NCBI GenBank assembly: GCA_030642845.1
Contig: DAOWMZ010000067.1
Location: 1-7,791 of the forward strand
Length of the DNA stretch: 7,791 nt
Source of the DNA: Candidatus Zixiibacteriota bacterium
GTDB lineage: Bacteria; Zixibacteria; MSB-5A5; GN15; FEB-12
Reading direction: 5' to 3'
The notes beneath the pieces were generated by a model. It did no database searches, had not been told where the DNA came from, and saw only the letters and a program-made list of their open reading frames with translations. The stretch's first letter is position 1, and each line of letters starts with the position of its first letter. Both the position numbers and the translations under genes were made by a program. Positions 7,132 through 7,791 of the stretch are shown here, piece after piece.

Positions 7132-7734
7132 ATGATTAAAAGGAACAAGATGCAGCTTAATATTATAATTTCAATTCTATTTTTATTTTTGACATCATGT
7201 GATGAAACAGATAACACCATTGTCATTGATTCGGTGGAGTATAAAATACCGGCTAACTGGGAAGGCAAGGAAATAGATTCATCGTTGATTGCCGATCCGG
7301 AGAAACTTGTTCAGTTACCACAGGAAAATACTTTTGAAGATTATCGTATTTATCTTAACAAAGAAGCCCGTAATGCCTTTGTTATAATGGCTGAAGCGGC
7401 TAAGAGTGATTCTGTCACATTGATAGTAGATTCGGGATATAGATCAGCTAATTTTCAAATAAGAATTATCAAACGACGAATGGAACAGGGGGATAGTTTT
7501 GAAAGAGTGATGCGGTTTGTGGCTCCTCCGGGGTATTCTCAGCATGAAACAGGGCGAGCAGTTGATCTTGTTCCAAGTGAAGTGAGATTTGCCAAAACTA
7601 AAATATATGAATGGTTGCAAGAGAACGCCGGTAAATTTGGGTTTGCAGAAACCTACCCCGAAGACATAGAACCTAAATCTCGCTGGGAACCCTGGCACTG
7701 GTATTATACTAGTGACGATAATTCTGTAAAATAA
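7132..7734 (+). CDS. VanY-family D-alanyl-D-alanine carboxypeptidase lipoprotein (peptidase M15B)
   Basis: A 200-residue membrane-anchored zinc peptidase predicted to remove the terminal D-Ala from peptidoglycan stem peptides. The N-terminus MIKRNK plus a hydrophobic stretch ends in the lipobox LTSC, making C23 the lipidated residue. The catalytic domain is about 70-192: SGYRS with R104, Q109, zinc ligands H138 and D145 in SQHETGRAVD, the GFAETYP segment at 170-176, catalytic E186 and third ligand H189 in EPWHW. All key M15B residues are present. Two starts are possible: the ATG at 7132 gives the basic n-region a signal peptide needs, while the ATG at 7150 has a better ribosome site (AAAAGGA, 7138-7144) but an uncharged n-region. 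I prefer 7132. It lies 51 bases after the radical SAM gene, so cotranscription is possible. A vancomycin-resistance role is not implied: no vanH, vanA or vanX neighbours are seen, and such enzymes are common in wall maintenance. Confidence 0.92.
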   Translation: MIKRNKMQLNIIISILFLFLTSCDETDNTIVIDSVEYKIPANWEGKEIDSSLIADPEKLVQLPQENTFEDYRIYLNKEARNAFVIMAEAAKSDSVTLIVDSGYRSANFQIRIIKRRMEQGDSFERVMRFVAPPGYSQHETGRAVDLVPSEVRFAKTKIYEWLQENAGKFGFAETYPEDIEPKSRWEPWHWYYTSDDNSVK

Positions 7735-7762
7735 TATTTTATTGGATATTGATTACATATTG

Positions 7763-7791
7763 TTGTAAGGGCACGGCATGCCGTGCCCCTA
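7763..7791. repeat. GC-rich palindromic repeat at the right edge, probably incomplete
   Basis: Bases 7769-7788 form a perfect 20-bp palindrome (GGGCACGGCATGCCGTGCCC) in an otherwise AT-rich intergenic stretch. After one mismatch (A7768 against C7789) the pairing resumes, A7767 with T7790 and T7766 with A7791, where the window ends. From memory, elements of the TTGTAGGGGCACGGC... type are scattered in multiple copies through intergenic regions of environmental bacteria, so this is probably one copy of a REP-like repeat. It could also act as a bidirectional hairpin after the VanY-type gene, though no T-tract is in view. Confidence 0.7.

Noticed and set aside
7444..7698. Minus-strand open frame opposite the VanY-type gene
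   Set aside because: It is the complement of the conserved catalytic region, and its composition (Phe, Ser, Pro) is that expected of an antisense shadow.
7132..7734. Vancomycin resistance locus
   Set aside because: Only a VanY-type peptidase is present, as a lipoprotein beside an unrelated radical SAM gene. None of the other van genes or a two-component regulator is in the window.

Overview
The window suggests an uncultured, moderately AT-rich bacterium of the FCB group, most likely candidate phylum Zixibacteria. This rests on protein architecture only. Two very large secreted hydrolases end in the same compact dockerin-like domain (CGDAD...VDYxFKGGPxP...), preceded by Ig-like, jelly-roll and thrombospondin type-3 modules, a style I associate with Zixibacteria and neighbouring lineages. 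No marker gene is present, so the phylum call is an inference.

Layout: all four genes lie on the + strand. (1) Positions 1-2963 hold the 3' part of a lysyl-endopeptidase-type serine protease, cut by the window edge, with a duplicated Ig/jelly-roll module and a dockerin-like C-terminus. (2) Positions 2964-3088 hold a terminator-like hairpin, with alternative pairings, and an AT-rich leader. (3) Positions 3089-6034 encode a complete secreted M14 zinc carboxypeptidase with a transthyretin-like domain, an array of 23-residue thrombospondin type-3 repeats and the same dockerin-like C-terminus. (4) Positions 6035-6144 hold a strong intrinsic terminator. (5) Positions 6145-7080 encode a COG1313/PflX-type radical SAM protein. 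(6) Positions 7132-7734 encode a VanY-type D,D-carboxypeptidase lipoprotein. (7) A perfect 20-bp GC-rich palindrome, probably a dispersed repeat, touches the right edge.

Functional reading: the two large proteins look like a cut-and-trim pair. The serine protease keeps the Asp that gives Achromobacter lysyl endopeptidase its Lys specificity. The carboxypeptidase keeps the Asp and Gln that N/E-type metallocarboxypeptidases use to bind C-terminal Lys or Arg. The first enzyme would create C-terminal Lys ends and the second would remove them. Their nearly identical terminal domains imply a common surface or complex receptor that is not in this window. The last two genes appear to be ordinary housekeeping or cell-wall genes, separated from the protease pair by a strong terminator. 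There is no sign of RNA genes, transposases, CRISPR arrays or phage genes.
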